This document shows, piece by piece, positions 7,507 through 16,722 of a stretch of 64,000 bases of DNA (positions are counted from its first letter, which is position 1; every line of letters begins with the position of its first letter). The stretch lies in contig FMEL01000006.1 in NCBI GenBank assembly GCA_900066355.1, forward strand, positions 129,765 to 193,764, written 5' to 3'. Origin of the DNA: an uncultured Ruminococcus sp. Lineage in GTDB: Bacteria > Bacillota > Clostridia > Lachnospirales > Lachnospiraceae. A program made the translations under genes and the position numbers. The notes below the pieces were generated by a model. The model worked only from the letters and a program-made list of their open reading frames with translations. It searched no databases and was not told where the DNA came from.

Positions 7507-9123
7507 ATGGGTCAGAAGAACAATCTTGTAAAAAATGCATCTTTTCTGATGATTGCGGCGATGATCTCGAAGGTCATCGGTCTTCTCTATAAGAGTCCGC
7601 TTTCGTCGATCGTAGGCAATATGGGAATGGGATATATCAGTCTTGCCCAGAATGCCTATATGATTCTTCTGATGATCGCCTCTTTCAGTATTCCGCAGGC
7701 GGTGTCGAAACTGATTTCAGAACGAATAGCTTTAAAAGATTACAAAAATGCACAGAAGATTTTTCGCGGTTCCCTGATCTATGCAGCAATCGTAGGAGGA
7801 ATTGTGGCGCTGGTGTGTCTGTTTGGGGCGAGATTTATTATCCCGAGCAATCAGCCAAATGCGATACTGGCACTTCAGATTTTATCACCGACAATTTTTC
7901 TGTCCGGTATCCTCGGAGTGTACAGAGGATATTTTCAGGCATATCGTAATATGATGCCGACTTCGATCTCGCAGATTCTGGAGCAGATCTTTAATGCGGC
8001 AGTCAGCCTGATTGCTGCATGGATGTTTATCAGATATTTTGCAGACGGCAGTGACGGAAGCTTGGCTAAATGGGGCGCAGCCGGTTCGACAGTAGGTACG
8101 ACTGCAGGTGTTGTCATTGCGCTTTTGTTTATGTTGATGGTATATGGTGTTAACCGAAGGGCAATCCGAAGAAGAGTGGACAGAGACCGTGTCCACAAAG
8201 AAGAATCTTATGGAGAGATCCTGAGACTGATCATTCTTATCGTTTCCCCGATCATCTTAAGTTCTTTTATTTACAATATTAACGGCTATCTGAATGGTGT
8301 TCTGTATTCTGAAATCATGGGTAAACACGGTGTGGATGCAGATGCAATCAGTATGTTATATGCAGAATATGCGACATACTTTATGAGCATCATCAATATT
8401 CCACTGACACTTTCCAGCGCGGCACCGACTTCCATGATTCCGGAAGTTTCCGCATTGTATGCGACCGGCGATATTGATGAGACAAGAAGAAGAGTAGATC
8501 AGACAGTACAGCTTTCTATGTTCATTTCCATTCCATGTGCGGTAGGGCTTGCCGTACTGGCGCAGCCGATTGTGTCGCTTCTTTTTCATGGAACGAACGG
8601 TGTGGCAGGACAGCTCCTTATGATGGGTTCTTTTACCATCCTTCTGAATGGCATGTCTAATATTTCAAACGGTGTTCTTCAGGGAATCGGTAAACCGAAG
8701 ATCCCGATGATAACAGCAGCTGTGGCACTCGTGGTTGACGTGGTTGTAGTAGTAGTGCTTCTGATGTTTACGAATCTTGGTATTTACGCACTGCTGGTAG
8801 CGATGATTGTTTATGCAATCGTGGTATGTGTGCTGAATGATTTCTTTATGAAAAAATATCTGGATTATAAGAATCCGTGGAAAGCAGCATATGTAAGTCC
8901 GATCGTTGCATCTGCCGTGATGGGTGTTGTGGCAGCAGGTGTGTATTATGGACTGCATGTACTGCTTCCATCCAATATCATCTGTCTCGGTGTGGCAATC
9001 ATTCTGGCAGCTATGGCATATTTTCTGGTATACATTCTCGTGGACAAAACAGCATCCGAGAGACTTTCCAGAATGCCGGGTGGTGCCTATCTCGTCAGAA
9101 TTGCCCAGAAGATCAGACGATAG
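7507..9123 (+). CDS. MATE/MurJ-type oligosaccharide flippase (SpoVB/YtgP-like)
   Basis: A 538-residue integral membrane protein with about 14 hydrophobic helices, including the N-terminal block KNASFLMIAAMISKVIGLLY that marks the SpoVB/YtgP branch of the polysaccharide-transport family. Such proteins move lipid-linked peptidoglycan or polysaccharide precursors outward across the membrane. Two repeats of the fold are visible as groups of helices separated by a charged loop near residue 210-235. It is the last gene of the hisH operon and is followed by a terminator. Whether it is the main lipid II flippase, a sporulation paralogue or a polysaccharide exporter cannot be told from sequence alone. 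Confidence 0.88.
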   Translation: MGQKNNLVKNASFLMIAAMISKVIGLLYKSPLSSIVGNMGMGYISLAQNAYMILLMIASFSIPQAVSKLISERIALKDYKNAQKIFRGSLIYAAIVGGIVALVCLFGARFIIPSNQPNAILALQILSPTIFLSGILGVYRGYFQAYRNMMPTSISQILEQIFNAAVSLIAAWMFIRYFADGSDGSLAKWGAAGSTVGTTAGVVIALLFMLMVYGVNRRAIRRRVDRDRVHKEESYGEILRLIILIVSPIILSSFIYNINGYLNGVLYSEIMGKHGVDADAISMLYAEYATYFMSIINIPLTLSSAAPTSMIPEVSALYATGDIDETRRRVDQTVQLSMFISIPCAVGLAVLAQPIVSLLFHGTNGVAGQLLMMGSFTILLNGMSNISNGVLQGIGKPKIPMITAAVALVVDVVVVVVLLMFTNLGIYALLVAMIVYAIVVCVLNDFFMKKYLDYKNPWKAAYVSPIVASAVMGVVAAGVYYGLHVLLPSNIICLGVAIILAAMAYFLVYILVDKTASERLSRMPGGAYLVRIAQKIRR

Positions 9124-9155
9124 GTGGAAGATGACCTGATAATAAGAAAAATATG

Positions 9156-9190
9156 GAATATCTGCTGAACAGAGGGCAGATATTCTTTTT
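9156..9190 (+). terminator. terminator after the flippase
   Basis: GAATATCTGC (9156-9165) pairs perfectly with GCAGATATTC (9176-9185), followed by five T residues. Confidence 0.9.
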
Positions 9191-9258
9191 ATTTGTAAAG
9201 TTTGATAATCAAACAAAGTTACGCCGTGGGATGTGAGACAAATTGTGAAAGTTGGTCA

Positions 9259-9287
9259 TTGTCATTTGTAAAACTTTGTCGTATAAT
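9259..9287 (+). promoter_or_regulatory. promoter of the activase gene
   Basis: TTGTCA (9259-9264), 17 nt, then a perfect TATAAT (9282-9287), 95 bp before the TTG start. Confidence 0.75.
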
Positions 9288-9381
9288 GTTACGGAATTGG
9301 ATTTTGAAAATACTTTTAATAAGAAGAAACACGTTATATTCATATCTGAAGATACAGATTTATGACGAGGAGGGCGATTTA

Positions 9382-12300
9382 TTGAATACATACACATTGG
9401 GAATTGACATCGGATCTACGACAGTAAAGATCGCGATTCTTGATGAAAATGAAAAGCTGTTATTTGCAGATTACGAACGACATTTTGCAAATATTCAGGA
9501 GACACTGGCAGATCTTCTGGAAAAAGCACATGCACAGCTGGGAGAGATGACACTCAGTCCGGTAATCACTGGCTCCGGCGGACTGACGCTGGCAAATCAT
9601 CTGGAAATCCCATTTGTGCAGGAGGTAATCGCTGTATCTACATCCTTACAGAAGATTGCACCGCAGACAGACGTTGCAATCGAGCTTGGTGGTGAGGATG
9701 CAAAGATCATTTATTTTGAAGGCGGAAATATTGAGCAGCGAATGAATGGTATCTGTGCCGGTGGTACAGGTTCCTTTATTGACCAGATGGCATCACTTCT
9801 GCAGACAGATGCTACCGGTCTGAACGAATATGCAAAGAATTACAAGGCACTTTATCCGATCGCTGCACGATGCGGTGTATTTGCGAAGACGGATATCCAG
9901 CCGCTGATCAATGAAGGTGCGACGAAAGAAGACCTTTCTGCATCTATTTTCCAAGCAGTTGTCAATCAGACGATTTCCGGTCTTGCCTGTGGTAAGCCAA
10001 TCCGTGGACATGTGGCATTTCTGGGCGGTCCGCTGCATTTCCTTTCTGAGTTAAAAACTGCGTTTATCCGTACGCTGAAACTGGACGATGAGCATACGAT
10101 CGTGCCGGAGAATTCTCATCTGTTTGCGGCTATTGGTTCTGCACTGAATGCAAAAGAGGATGTCAAGGTTTCTCTTATTGAACTGAAAGACAGACTGCGC
10201 CACTCCATCAAACTTGACTTTGAAGTAGAGCGTATGGAACCTCTGTTTGCGACAGAACAGGATTATGAAGAATTTAATAAGAGACAGTCTTCCTACAAGG
10301 TTACGACGGGAGATCTGGCTTCCTATAAAGGAAACTGTTACCTTGGTATTGATGCAGGATCAACGACGACAAAGACTGCACTGGTAGGAGAGGACGGAAG
10401 TCTTCTGTATTCTTTCTACAGCAACAACAATGGAAGCCCACTCAAGACTGCAATTCGTTCTATTCAGGAAATTTATACGAAACTCCCGAAAAAAGCGAAG
10501 ATTGCTTATGCATGTTCTACCGGTTATGGAGAGGCGCTGATCAAGGCAGCACTCCTTCTTGATGAGGGCGAGGTTGAGACTGTTTCTCATTATTATGCCG
10601 CTGCATTTTTTGATCCGGAAGTAGACTGTATTCTCGACATCGGTGGTCAGGATATGAAATGTATCAAGATCAAGAACCAGACCGTAGACAGTGTACAGCT
10701 TAATGAAGCATGCTCCTCCGGCTGTGGTTCCTTTATCGAGACATTCGCAAAATCCCTGAATTACAGTGTGCAGGATTTTGCAAAGGCAGCTCTTTATGCA
10801 AAACATCCGATTGATCTGGGAACACGCTGTACCGTATTTATGAACTCAAAAGTAAAACAGGCACAAAAGGAAGGTGCAGAAGTATCTGATATCTCTGCGG
10901 GTCTGGCTTACTCTGTTATCAAGAACGCTCTTTACAAAGTTATCAAAGTTTCCGATGCGACTGAACTTGGCAGACATATCGTTGTACAGGGTGGTACCTT
11001 TTACAATGACGCTGTTCTTCGAAGCTTTGAACGTATTGCCAACTGTGAAGCCATCCGTCCGGATATTGCAGGTATTATGGGAGCTTTTGGTGCGGCACTG
11101 ATTGCAAGAGAGCGTTATGAAGATGGCAAAGAGACCACAATGCTTTCCATTGACAAGATCAATGAACTGAAATATACAACATCTATGGCGAACTGCCGCG
11201 GATGTACCAACAACTGCCGTCTGACGATCAACAAATTCACCGGCGGACGTCAGTTTGTCAGCGGAAACCGCTGCGAACGAGGCATCGGTAAAGAAAAGAA
11301 CAAAGATCACGTTCCGAATCTTTATGAATATAAATACAAACGACTGTTTTCCTACGAACCGCTCAGTGCGGATCAGGCAACCAGAGGTCAGGTAGGTATT
11401 CCGCGTGTCCTGAACATGTTCGAAAACTATCCGTTCTGGTATACATTCTTTACAAAACTGAAATACGAGGTTGTACTTTCGCCGACTTCTACCCGTAAGA
11501 TTTATGAGCTGGGTATTGAGTCTATTCCAAGTGAATCCGAATGTTATCCGGCAAAACTGGCACACGGTCATGTGAGCTGGCTGATCAAAAAAGGTGTGAA
11601 ATTTATTTTCTATCCCTGTGTACCATATGAGCGTAATGAGTTCCCGGATGCAGTCAATCATTACAACTGTCCGATCGTCACGTCTTATGCGGAGAATATC
11701 AAGAACAATGTGGACGAATTGAAAGATCCGAGCATTAAATTTATGAATCCGTTCATGGCATTTACGACGGAAGCAATCCTTACAGACCGTCTTGTCGAAG
11801 TGTTTAAAGATATTCCGGCAGAAGAGGTCAAAGCAGCAGCCCATGCTGCCTGGGAAGAACTGGCACAGGCGCGTAAAGATGTTCAGAAAAAGGGCGAAGA
11901 GACCATTCAGTATCTGAAAGAGACAGGAAGACGCGGTATTGTACTTGCCGGCCGTCCGTACCATATCGACCCGGAAATTCATCATGGTATTCCGGACCTG
12001 ATCAACAGCTATGGTATTGCGGTGCTGACAGAAGATTCTGTTTCACACCTCGGGGAAGTAGAGCGCCCGATCCGTGTCAATGACCAGTGGATGTATCACT
12101 CCCGTCTGTATGCGGCAGCAAACTATGTCAAAACACAGGATAATCTGGATCTGATCCAGCTGAACTCCTTTGGCTGTGGTCTGGACGCAGTTACTACAGA
12201 TGAAGTTTATGAGATCCTTGACAGAAGCGGCAAGATCTATACCTGCTTAAAAATCGATGAAGTTAATAATCTCGGCGCGGCACGTATCCGTGTACGTTCC

Positions 12301-13614
12301 CTTCTGGCTGCGCTCCGTGCAAAAGACGCACAGCACAAAGAACGTGAGATCAGACCGTCCTCTATCGAAAAAGTAGTATTTACCAAACAGATGCGTAAGG
12401 ATTATACGATCCTCTGCCCGCAGATGTCACCATTTCATTTCGGAATCTTACAGGCGGCATTTAATACCTGCGGTTATCACCTGGAAGTCCTTCCGAATGA
12501 CAACAAACATGCGGTAGATGTGGGACTGAAATATGTAAACAATGATGCATGCTATCCTTCTCTGATGGTAGTCGGTCAGGTTATGGATGCCCTTCTTTCC
12601 GGCAAATATGACTTGAATAAGACGGCTGTCATCATGTCACAGACGGGTGGTGGATGTCGTGCATCCAACTATATTGCGTTTATCCGCCGTGCATTAAAGA
12701 AAGCAAATATGGAACAGGTTCCGGTTATTTCCATCAACTTAAGTGGTCTGGAAAGCAATCCGGGATTTAAATTGACACTTCCGCTTATCAAACGTATCTG
12801 CTATGGAGCGGTATTTGGCGATATTCTGATGAAATGTGTTTACCGTATGCGTCCATATGAGGTGGAGCCGGGAATTGTCAACCGTAAGCATAAAATCTGG
12901 GAACAGAGGGTAATCTCTTTCCTGGAGGGAAGCAGTGTCAGCCATGGTCAGTTTAAGAAGATGTGCCGTGAGATGGTACATGAGTTTGATATGATTCCGG
13001 TTACCGGAGAGAAGAAGCCAAGAGTTGGTATCGTCGGAGAGATTCTTGTCAAATTTCTTCCGGCAGCAAACAATCATCTGGCAGAACTTCTGGAAGCAGA
13101 GGGTGCCGAGGCGGTATGCCCGGATCTGATAGACTTTATCAATTACTGCTTCTACAATCAGAACTTCAAATCCGAGTTCCTTGGATTTAAGAAAAATAAA
13201 GCAACAATCGCAAACTGGGGAATCAAAGCTATCGAATGGCTCAGAGGACCGGCAAATGAAGCTCTTGCACAGAGCCGCCACTTTACACCGTCTGCCAATA
13301 TTGCAGATCTGGCAAAGATGGCAGAGACGATCGTATCTCCGGGTAACCAGACAGGTGAGGGATGGTTCCTGACAGGTGAGATGATGGAGTTGATTCACGG
13401 CGGTGTACCGAACATTGTCTGCATCCAGCCGTTTGCATGCCTTCCGAACCATATCGTAGGAAAGGGAGTTATCAAGGCAATCCGCAGGGAACATCCGGAA
13501 GCAAACATCGTTGCGATCGATTATGACCCGGGTGCAAGTGAAGTCAACCAGCTGAACCGAATCAAACTGATGTTGTCGACAGCACAGAAGAATTTAAAAA
13601 GAAAAAAGAATTAA
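9382..13614 (+). CDS. acyl-CoA dehydratase activase-like protein (BadF/BcrA-type, DUF2229)
   Basis: About 1,410 residues. It has two tandem ASKHA ATPase units: LGIDIGSTTVKIAILD with CAGGTGSFIDQ, then LGIDAGSTTTKTALVG with ACSSGCGSFIETF. These include the cysteines that hold a bridging [4Fe-4S] in known 2-hydroxyacyl-CoA dehydratase activases. A cysteine cluster CRGCTNNCR leads into a DUF2229 domain (GIPRVLNMFENYPFW), and the C-terminal third resembles the dehydratase subunit fold. I chose the TTG at 9382: AGGAGG lies 8 nt before it and the conserved N-terminus follows at once. The upstream in-frame ATG would add a 60-residue tail with no ribosome site. Dedicated dehydratase subunits are absent nearby, so its substrate is unknown. 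Confidence 0.9.
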   Translation: MNTYTLGIDIGSTTVKIAILDENEKLLFADYERHFANIQETLADLLEKAHAQLGEMTLSPVITGSGGLTLANHLEIPFVQEVIAVSTSLQKIAPQTDVAIELGGEDAKIIYFEGGNIEQRMNGICAGGTGSFIDQMASLLQTDATGLNEYAKNYKALYPIAARCGVFAKTDIQPLINEGATKEDLSASIFQAVVNQTISGLACGKPIRGHVAFLGGPLHFLSELKTAFIRTLKLDDEHTIVPENSHLFAAIGSALNAKEDVKVSLIELKDRLRHSIKLDFEVERMEPLFATEQDYEEFNKRQSSYKVTTGDLASYKGNCYLGIDAGSTTTKTALVGEDGSLLYSFYSNNNGSPLKTAIRSIQEIYTKLPKKAKIAYACSTGYGEALIKAALLLDEGEVETVSHYYAAAFFDPEVDCILDIGGQDMKCIKIKNQTVDSVQLNEACSSGCGSFIETFAKSLNYSVQDFAKAALYAKHPIDLGTRCTVFMNSKVKQAQKEGAEVSDISAGLAYSVIKNALYKVIKVSDATELGRHIVVQGGTFYNDAVLRSFERIANCEAIRPDIAGIMGAFGAALIARERYEDGKETTMLSIDKINELKYTTSMANCRGCTNNCRLTINKFTGGRQFVSGNRCERGIGKEKNKDHVPNLYEYKYKRLFSYEPLSADQATRGQVGIPRVLNMFENYPFWYTFFTKLKYEVVLSPTSTRKIYELGIESIPSESECYPAKLAHGHVSWLIKKGVKFIFYPCVPYERNEFPDAVNHYNCPIVTSYAENIKNNVDELKDPSIKFMNPFMAFTTEAILTDRLVEVFKDIPAEEVKAAAHAAWEELAQARKDVQKKGEETIQYLKETGRRGIVLAGRPYHIDPEIHHGIPDLINSYGIAVLTEDSVSHLGEVERPIRVNDQWMYHSRLYAAANYVKTQDNLDLIQLNSFGCGLDAVTTDEVYEILDRSGKIYTCLKIDEVNNLGAARIRVRSLLAALRAKDAQHKEREIRPSSIEKVVFTKQMRKDYTILCPQMSPFHFGILQAAFNTCGYHLEVLPNDNKHAVDVGLKYVNNDACYPSLMVVGQVMDALLSGKYDLNKTAVIMSQTGGGCRASNYIAFIRRALKKANMEQVPVISINLSGLESNPGFKLTLPLIKRICYGAVFGDILMKCVYRMRPYEVEPGIVNRKHKIWEQRVISFLEGSSVSHGQFKKMCREMVHEFDMIPVTGEKKPRVGIVGEILVKFLPAANNHLAELLEAEGAEAVCPDLIDFINYCFYNQNFKSEFLGFKKNKATIANWGIKAIEWLRGPANEALAQSRHFTPSANIADLAKMAETIVSPGNQTGEGWFLTGEMMELIHGGVPNIVCIQPFACLPNHIVGKGVIKAIRREHPEANIVAIDYDPGASEVNQLNRIKLMLSTAQKNLKRKKN

Positions 13615-13627
13615 AAAGGCAGTAAAA

Positions 13628-14917
13628 TTGAAAAAGACAATAAAGAAAATAGTAGTCGTTGCAATATTATTTCTGGTATTGTCTGCCTGCATCGGGGTTA
13701 CTGTTCAGGCGGCAACCCGGGTGCTGTATGTCGGCAGAACTTACAGCATCAATGTGAAGGGCGGTTATAAATGGTACAGTACAAATAAAAGAATCGTAAG
13801 AGTTAATTCAAAAACCAAAAAGATCACACCGCGAAAAGCAGGGACTACATACATAAAAGGTGCGAAAAAGGTACATAATAAAAAAATTGTCAAAAAAATC
13901 AAAGTTATAGTAAAGAAACCTTACCTGAATAAAAAGAAGGCGACTGTAACTGTGGGAAAGAAACTGACACTGAAACTGAGAGGTATGGTAGTTACCCGCT
14001 GGACATCGTCCAACAAAAAAATTGCTACAGTATCCTCGTCCGGTGTTGTTAAGACCCGGAAAAGCGGAACAGTAAAAATTACGGCGACCGGGAAAGATAA
14101 GAAGAAATACACCTGTGTGCTCAAAGTCAACGTAAAACCGAAACAGATAGTTCCTACGGCAACGCCGACACCGGAGCCGACAAAAGCACCGGAAAATCAT
14201 ACGTCTTATATGATTGCTCATCGTGGAGATACATCAACTGCACCGGAAAATACAATGGCTGCTTTTCAGAGCGCGCTTCTTCGAGGCTATAAAGCAGTAG
14301 AAACGGATGTGCAGTTTACGAAGGACAATGTGCCGGTAATATTGCATGATTCCACGATAAACAGAACTTCCAACGGAAGTGGAAGAATTATGGATCTTAC
14401 GTTCGACGAAGTCAGACAATATGATTTCGGTTCCTGGAAATCTGAAGCATATGCGGATGAAAAGATTCCGAGTTTTCAGGAATTTATCGAATTCTGTAAG
14501 GAAAATTCCGTCCATCCTTATATTGAACTGAAAACTACGATTACGCAGAATGATATTGAGAAGATACAGAAGCTTCTGGAAATAGTCAGCGTAGCCGGAA
14601 TGCAGAAAGATGTTTCCTGGTTTTCATTCAGTTATAACCTGGTAGAAATGGTAAAAGACGTGGATCCGACTGCAGATATAGGGGTCGTACTGCATGGAGG
14701 AGATGTGGTGACTGAACAGTTTATAGAGAAGATGAAAAATCTCAAAACAGGATTGAATACAGTCTTTTTCAGTCATTATGCAAGAAAGATCACACCAGTT
14801 GTTTTGGAAAGATGCAAAGAGGAACAGATCCAACTGGTAGCCCGCGATATTAAAAACATACAGTCGCTGTATGCACTGAATCTGTATTACAGAGCAGCAT
14901 TTGCAGATGGATTCTAG
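13628..14917 (+). CDS. secreted Ig-like (Big2) domains fused to glycerophosphodiester phosphodiesterase
   Basis: The start is a TTG giving a signal peptide: basic MKKTIKKI, a hydrophobic stretch, then a cleavage region near VQAATR. Residues about 30-95 and 98-170 look like two very lysine-rich bacterial Ig-like (Big2) domains (WTSSNKKIATVSSSGVV is characteristic). A Thr/Pro linker (TATPTPEPTKAPE) follows. From about residue 192 a GDPD domain shows IAHRGDTSTAPENT, the acidic pair in ETDVQF and LHDSTINRTSNG. GDPD enzymes cleave glycerophosphodiesters to glycerol-3-phosphate. No LPXTG anchor is seen; the cationic Ig domains may hold it to the wall. Confidence 0.88.
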   Translation: MKKTIKKIVVVAILFLVLSACIGVTVQAATRVLYVGRTYSINVKGGYKWYSTNKRIVRVNSKTKKITPRKAGTTYIKGAKKVHNKKIVKKIKVIVKKPYLNKKKATVTVGKKLTLKLRGMVVTRWTSSNKKIATVSSSGVVKTRKSGTVKITATGKDKKKYTCVLKVNVKPKQIVPTATPTPEPTKAPENHTSYMIAHRGDTSTAPENTMAAFQSALLRGYKAVETDVQFTKDNVPVILHDSTINRTSNGSGRIMDLTFDEVRQYDFGSWKSEAYADEKIPSFQEFIEFCKENSVHPYIELKTTITQNDIEKIQKLLEIVSVAGMQKDVSWFSFSYNLVEMVKDVDPTADIGVVLHGGDVVTEQFIEKMKNLKTGLNTVFFSHYARKITPVVLERCKEEQIQLVARDIKNIQSLYALNLYYRAAFADGF

Positions 14918-14941
14918 TATTTCAACAGAAAGAGGAAATAT

Positions 14942-16084
14942 ATGGCAAAGTATACATTAATGAAAACGGAGGGGCGTGCGAAGCGTGCGCAGTTTGAGAC
15001 TGTGCATGGCACGATCCAGACGCCTGTGTTTATGAATGTGGGAACGATCGGTGCGATCAAAGGTGCCGTTTCTACACAGGATCTTTATGAGATCGGAACA
15101 CAGGTGGAGCTTTCCAATACTTATCATTTGCATGTCCGCCCGGGCGATAAGATCGTCAAACAGCTCGGCGGTCTGCATAAGTTTATGAACTGGGAGAGAC
15201 CGATACTGACAGATTCCGGCGGGTTCCAGGTGTTTTCGCTTGCAAAGCTTCGCAAGATCAAAGAAGAAGGTGTACATTTCCAGTCACATATTGACGGACA
15301 TAAGATCTTTATGGGACCGGAAGAAAGCATGCAGATCCAGTCTAACCTGGGATCCACAATCGCGATGGCATTCGATGAATGTCCGAGCAGCGTGGCAGAC
15401 AGAGATTATGTACAGAAATCTGTAGAACGTACGACACGCTGGCTTGCGCGATGCAAAAAAGAAATGGCACGTCTCAACAGTCTGTCGGACACCATCAATA
15501 AAGAACAGCTTCTGTTTGGTATCAACCAGGGGGCTGTATACGAAGATATCCGTATTGAACATGCAAAAGAGATTGCAAAGATGGATCTGGACGGATATGC
15601 AGTCGGCGGACTTGCAGTTGGCGAGACACATGAAGAAATGTATCGTATTCTTGATGCAGTCGTACCGTATCTTCCACAGGATAAGCCAACCTATCTTATG
15701 GGTGTCGGAACCCCGGCAAACATTCTGGAAGGTGTCGATAGAGGTATTGATTTCTTTGACTGCGTATATCCGAGCCGCAATGGCCGCCATGGTCATGTAT
15801 ATACCAACCATGGCAAGATGAATATGTTCAATGCCAAATATGAACTGGATAGCCGTCCGATCGAAGAAGGCTGTGGCTGCCCGGCATGCCGCCATTACAG
15901 CAGAGCTTACATCCGTCATCTTCTGAAGGCAAAAGAAATGCTCGGTATGCGCCTCTGTGTACTGCATAATCTGTATTTCTATAACCATATGATGGAAGAA
16001 ATCCGTGATGCGCTGGATGAGGGAAGATTTGCTGAATATAAGAAAAAGCGCCTGGAAGGATTCGCGGCAGGAGAGCAGAAATAA
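14942..16084 (+). CDS. tgt: tRNA-guanine transglycosylase
   Basis: Exchanges guanine-34 for preQ1 in GUN-anticodon tRNAs, an early step of queuosine formation. The nucleophile region is LTDSGGFQVFSL with D91, the substrate loop is GGLAVGE, and the zinc site is CGCPACRHYSRAYIRH near the C-terminus. Length of 380 residues is normal. The ATG follows a GAGGAAATAT site. yajC follows after its own promoter, the usual tgt-yajC order, although secD/secF do not follow here. Confidence 0.97.
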   Translation: MAKYTLMKTEGRAKRAQFETVHGTIQTPVFMNVGTIGAIKGAVSTQDLYEIGTQVELSNTYHLHVRPGDKIVKQLGGLHKFMNWERPILTDSGGFQVFSLAKLRKIKEEGVHFQSHIDGHKIFMGPEESMQIQSNLGSTIAMAFDECPSSVADRDYVQKSVERTTRWLARCKKEMARLNSLSDTINKEQLLFGINQGAVYEDIRIEHAKEIAKMDLDGYAVGGLAVGETHEEMYRILDAVVPYLPQDKPTYLMGVGTPANILEGVDRGIDFFDCVYPSRNGRHGHVYTNHGKMNMFNAKYELDSRPIEEGCGCPACRHYSRAYIRHLLKAKEMLGMRLCVLHNLYFYNHMMEEIRDALDEGRFAEYKKKRLEGFAAGEQK

Positions 16085-16122
16085 GCGAAAAGCTTTAAAT
16101 CGTACAAAAAAATGAAAAACAC

Positions 16123-16151
16123 TTGAAGTTACGGGTTTTTTTGTGTATGAT
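16123..16151 (+). promoter_or_regulatory. yajC promoter
   Basis: TTGAAG (16123-16128), 17 nt, then TATGAT (16146-16151), 57 bp before the yajC ATG. Confidence 0.6.
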
Positions 16152-16208
16152 TATATATAGTGTTCCTGAACAGCAGGAATGTAAGTCAGCAGACAGGAGG
16201 AATCTGAA

Positions 16209-16505
16209 ATGAACGAAAGTACCGCAAGTATGGGTATGATGATTTTATGGATGGTAGTTATCTTTGGAGTTATGTATTTCCTGATGATCCGTCCTCAGAA
16301 GAAAGAGCAGAAGAGACTTCAGGCAATGCTCAACAGCATGGAAGTCGGTGACAGTATTGTTACAACAAGCGGCTTCTATGGAGTGATCATCGATATGACA
16401 GAAGAAGATGTGATTGTAGAATTCGGCAATAACAAGAACTGTCGTATCCCAATGAGAAAACAGGCTATTGCAGAAGTGGAGAAGGCAGAACAGGCATCCG
16501 CATAA
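16209..16505 (+). CDS. yajC: preprotein translocase accessory subunit YajC
   Basis: A 98-residue single-span membrane protein. The N-terminal helix (residues 8-26, MMILWMVVIFGVMYFLMI) is followed at once by the conserved RPQKKEQKRLQ and then a small cytosolic domain with VGDSIVTTSGFYGVI. YajC associates with the SecDF-YidC part of the translocase. The ribosome site is AGGAGG. A terminator follows, so it is transcribed alone or with tgt. Confidence 0.95.
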   Translation: MNESTASMGMMILWMVVIFGVMYFLMIRPQKKEQKRLQAMLNSMEVGDSIVTTSGFYGVIIDMTEEDVIVEFGNNKNCRIPMRKQAIAEVEKAEQASA

Positions 16506-16521
16506 CTGCAAATAAGAAAGT

Positions 16522-16554
16522 AAGTGCTGCGTCAGATGCGGCACTTCTTTTTTT
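16522..16554 (+). terminator. terminator after yajC
   Basis: AAGTGCTGC (16522-16530) pairs with GCGGCACTT (16538-16546) with one G-U pair, followed by C and a long T-run. Confidence 0.9.
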
Positions 16555-16627
16555 ATAAAATTTCATTGAAATCAGGTAATGATTTATTTGCATTTGTAAC
16601 ACGTTCAAACTTTTATGTAGTAAAGGG

Positions 16628-16656
16628 TTGAAAAGTCTAAAAAAGTGCGTTATTAT
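16628..16656 (+). promoter_or_regulatory. promoter of the leuB-ilvD-ilvB-serC-serA operon
   Basis: TTGAAA (16628-16633), 17 nt, TATTAT (16651-16656). The leader to the leuB ATG is only about 60 nt, too short for a T-box or a classical leucine attenuator. Confidence 0.65.
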
Positions 16657-16681
16657 AATAACAATATCCATAAGGAAAGGA

Positions 16682-16707
16682 CTCTGCGGTTTTCGTGTGG
16701 TGCAGAG
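16682..16707 (+). promoter_or_regulatory. leader hairpin abutting the leuB ribosome site
   Basis: CTCTGC (16682-16687) pairs with GCAGAG (16702-16707), whose last base is the first of the GAGAGG ribosome site. It could tune leuB translation; no known regulator motif is seen. Confidence 0.35.
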
Positions 16708-16722
16708 AGAGGAAATGAAGAA

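Noticed and set aside
10846..11985. 379-codon minus-strand frame opposite the activase gene
   Set aside because: It lies wholly within a well-conserved plus-strand gene, and its product is cysteine- and phenylalanine-rich noise without motifs.
16657..16722. T-box or leucine attenuator before leuB
   Set aside because: The leader is about 60 nt, with no leader peptide, no T-box sequence and no terminator before the ATG.
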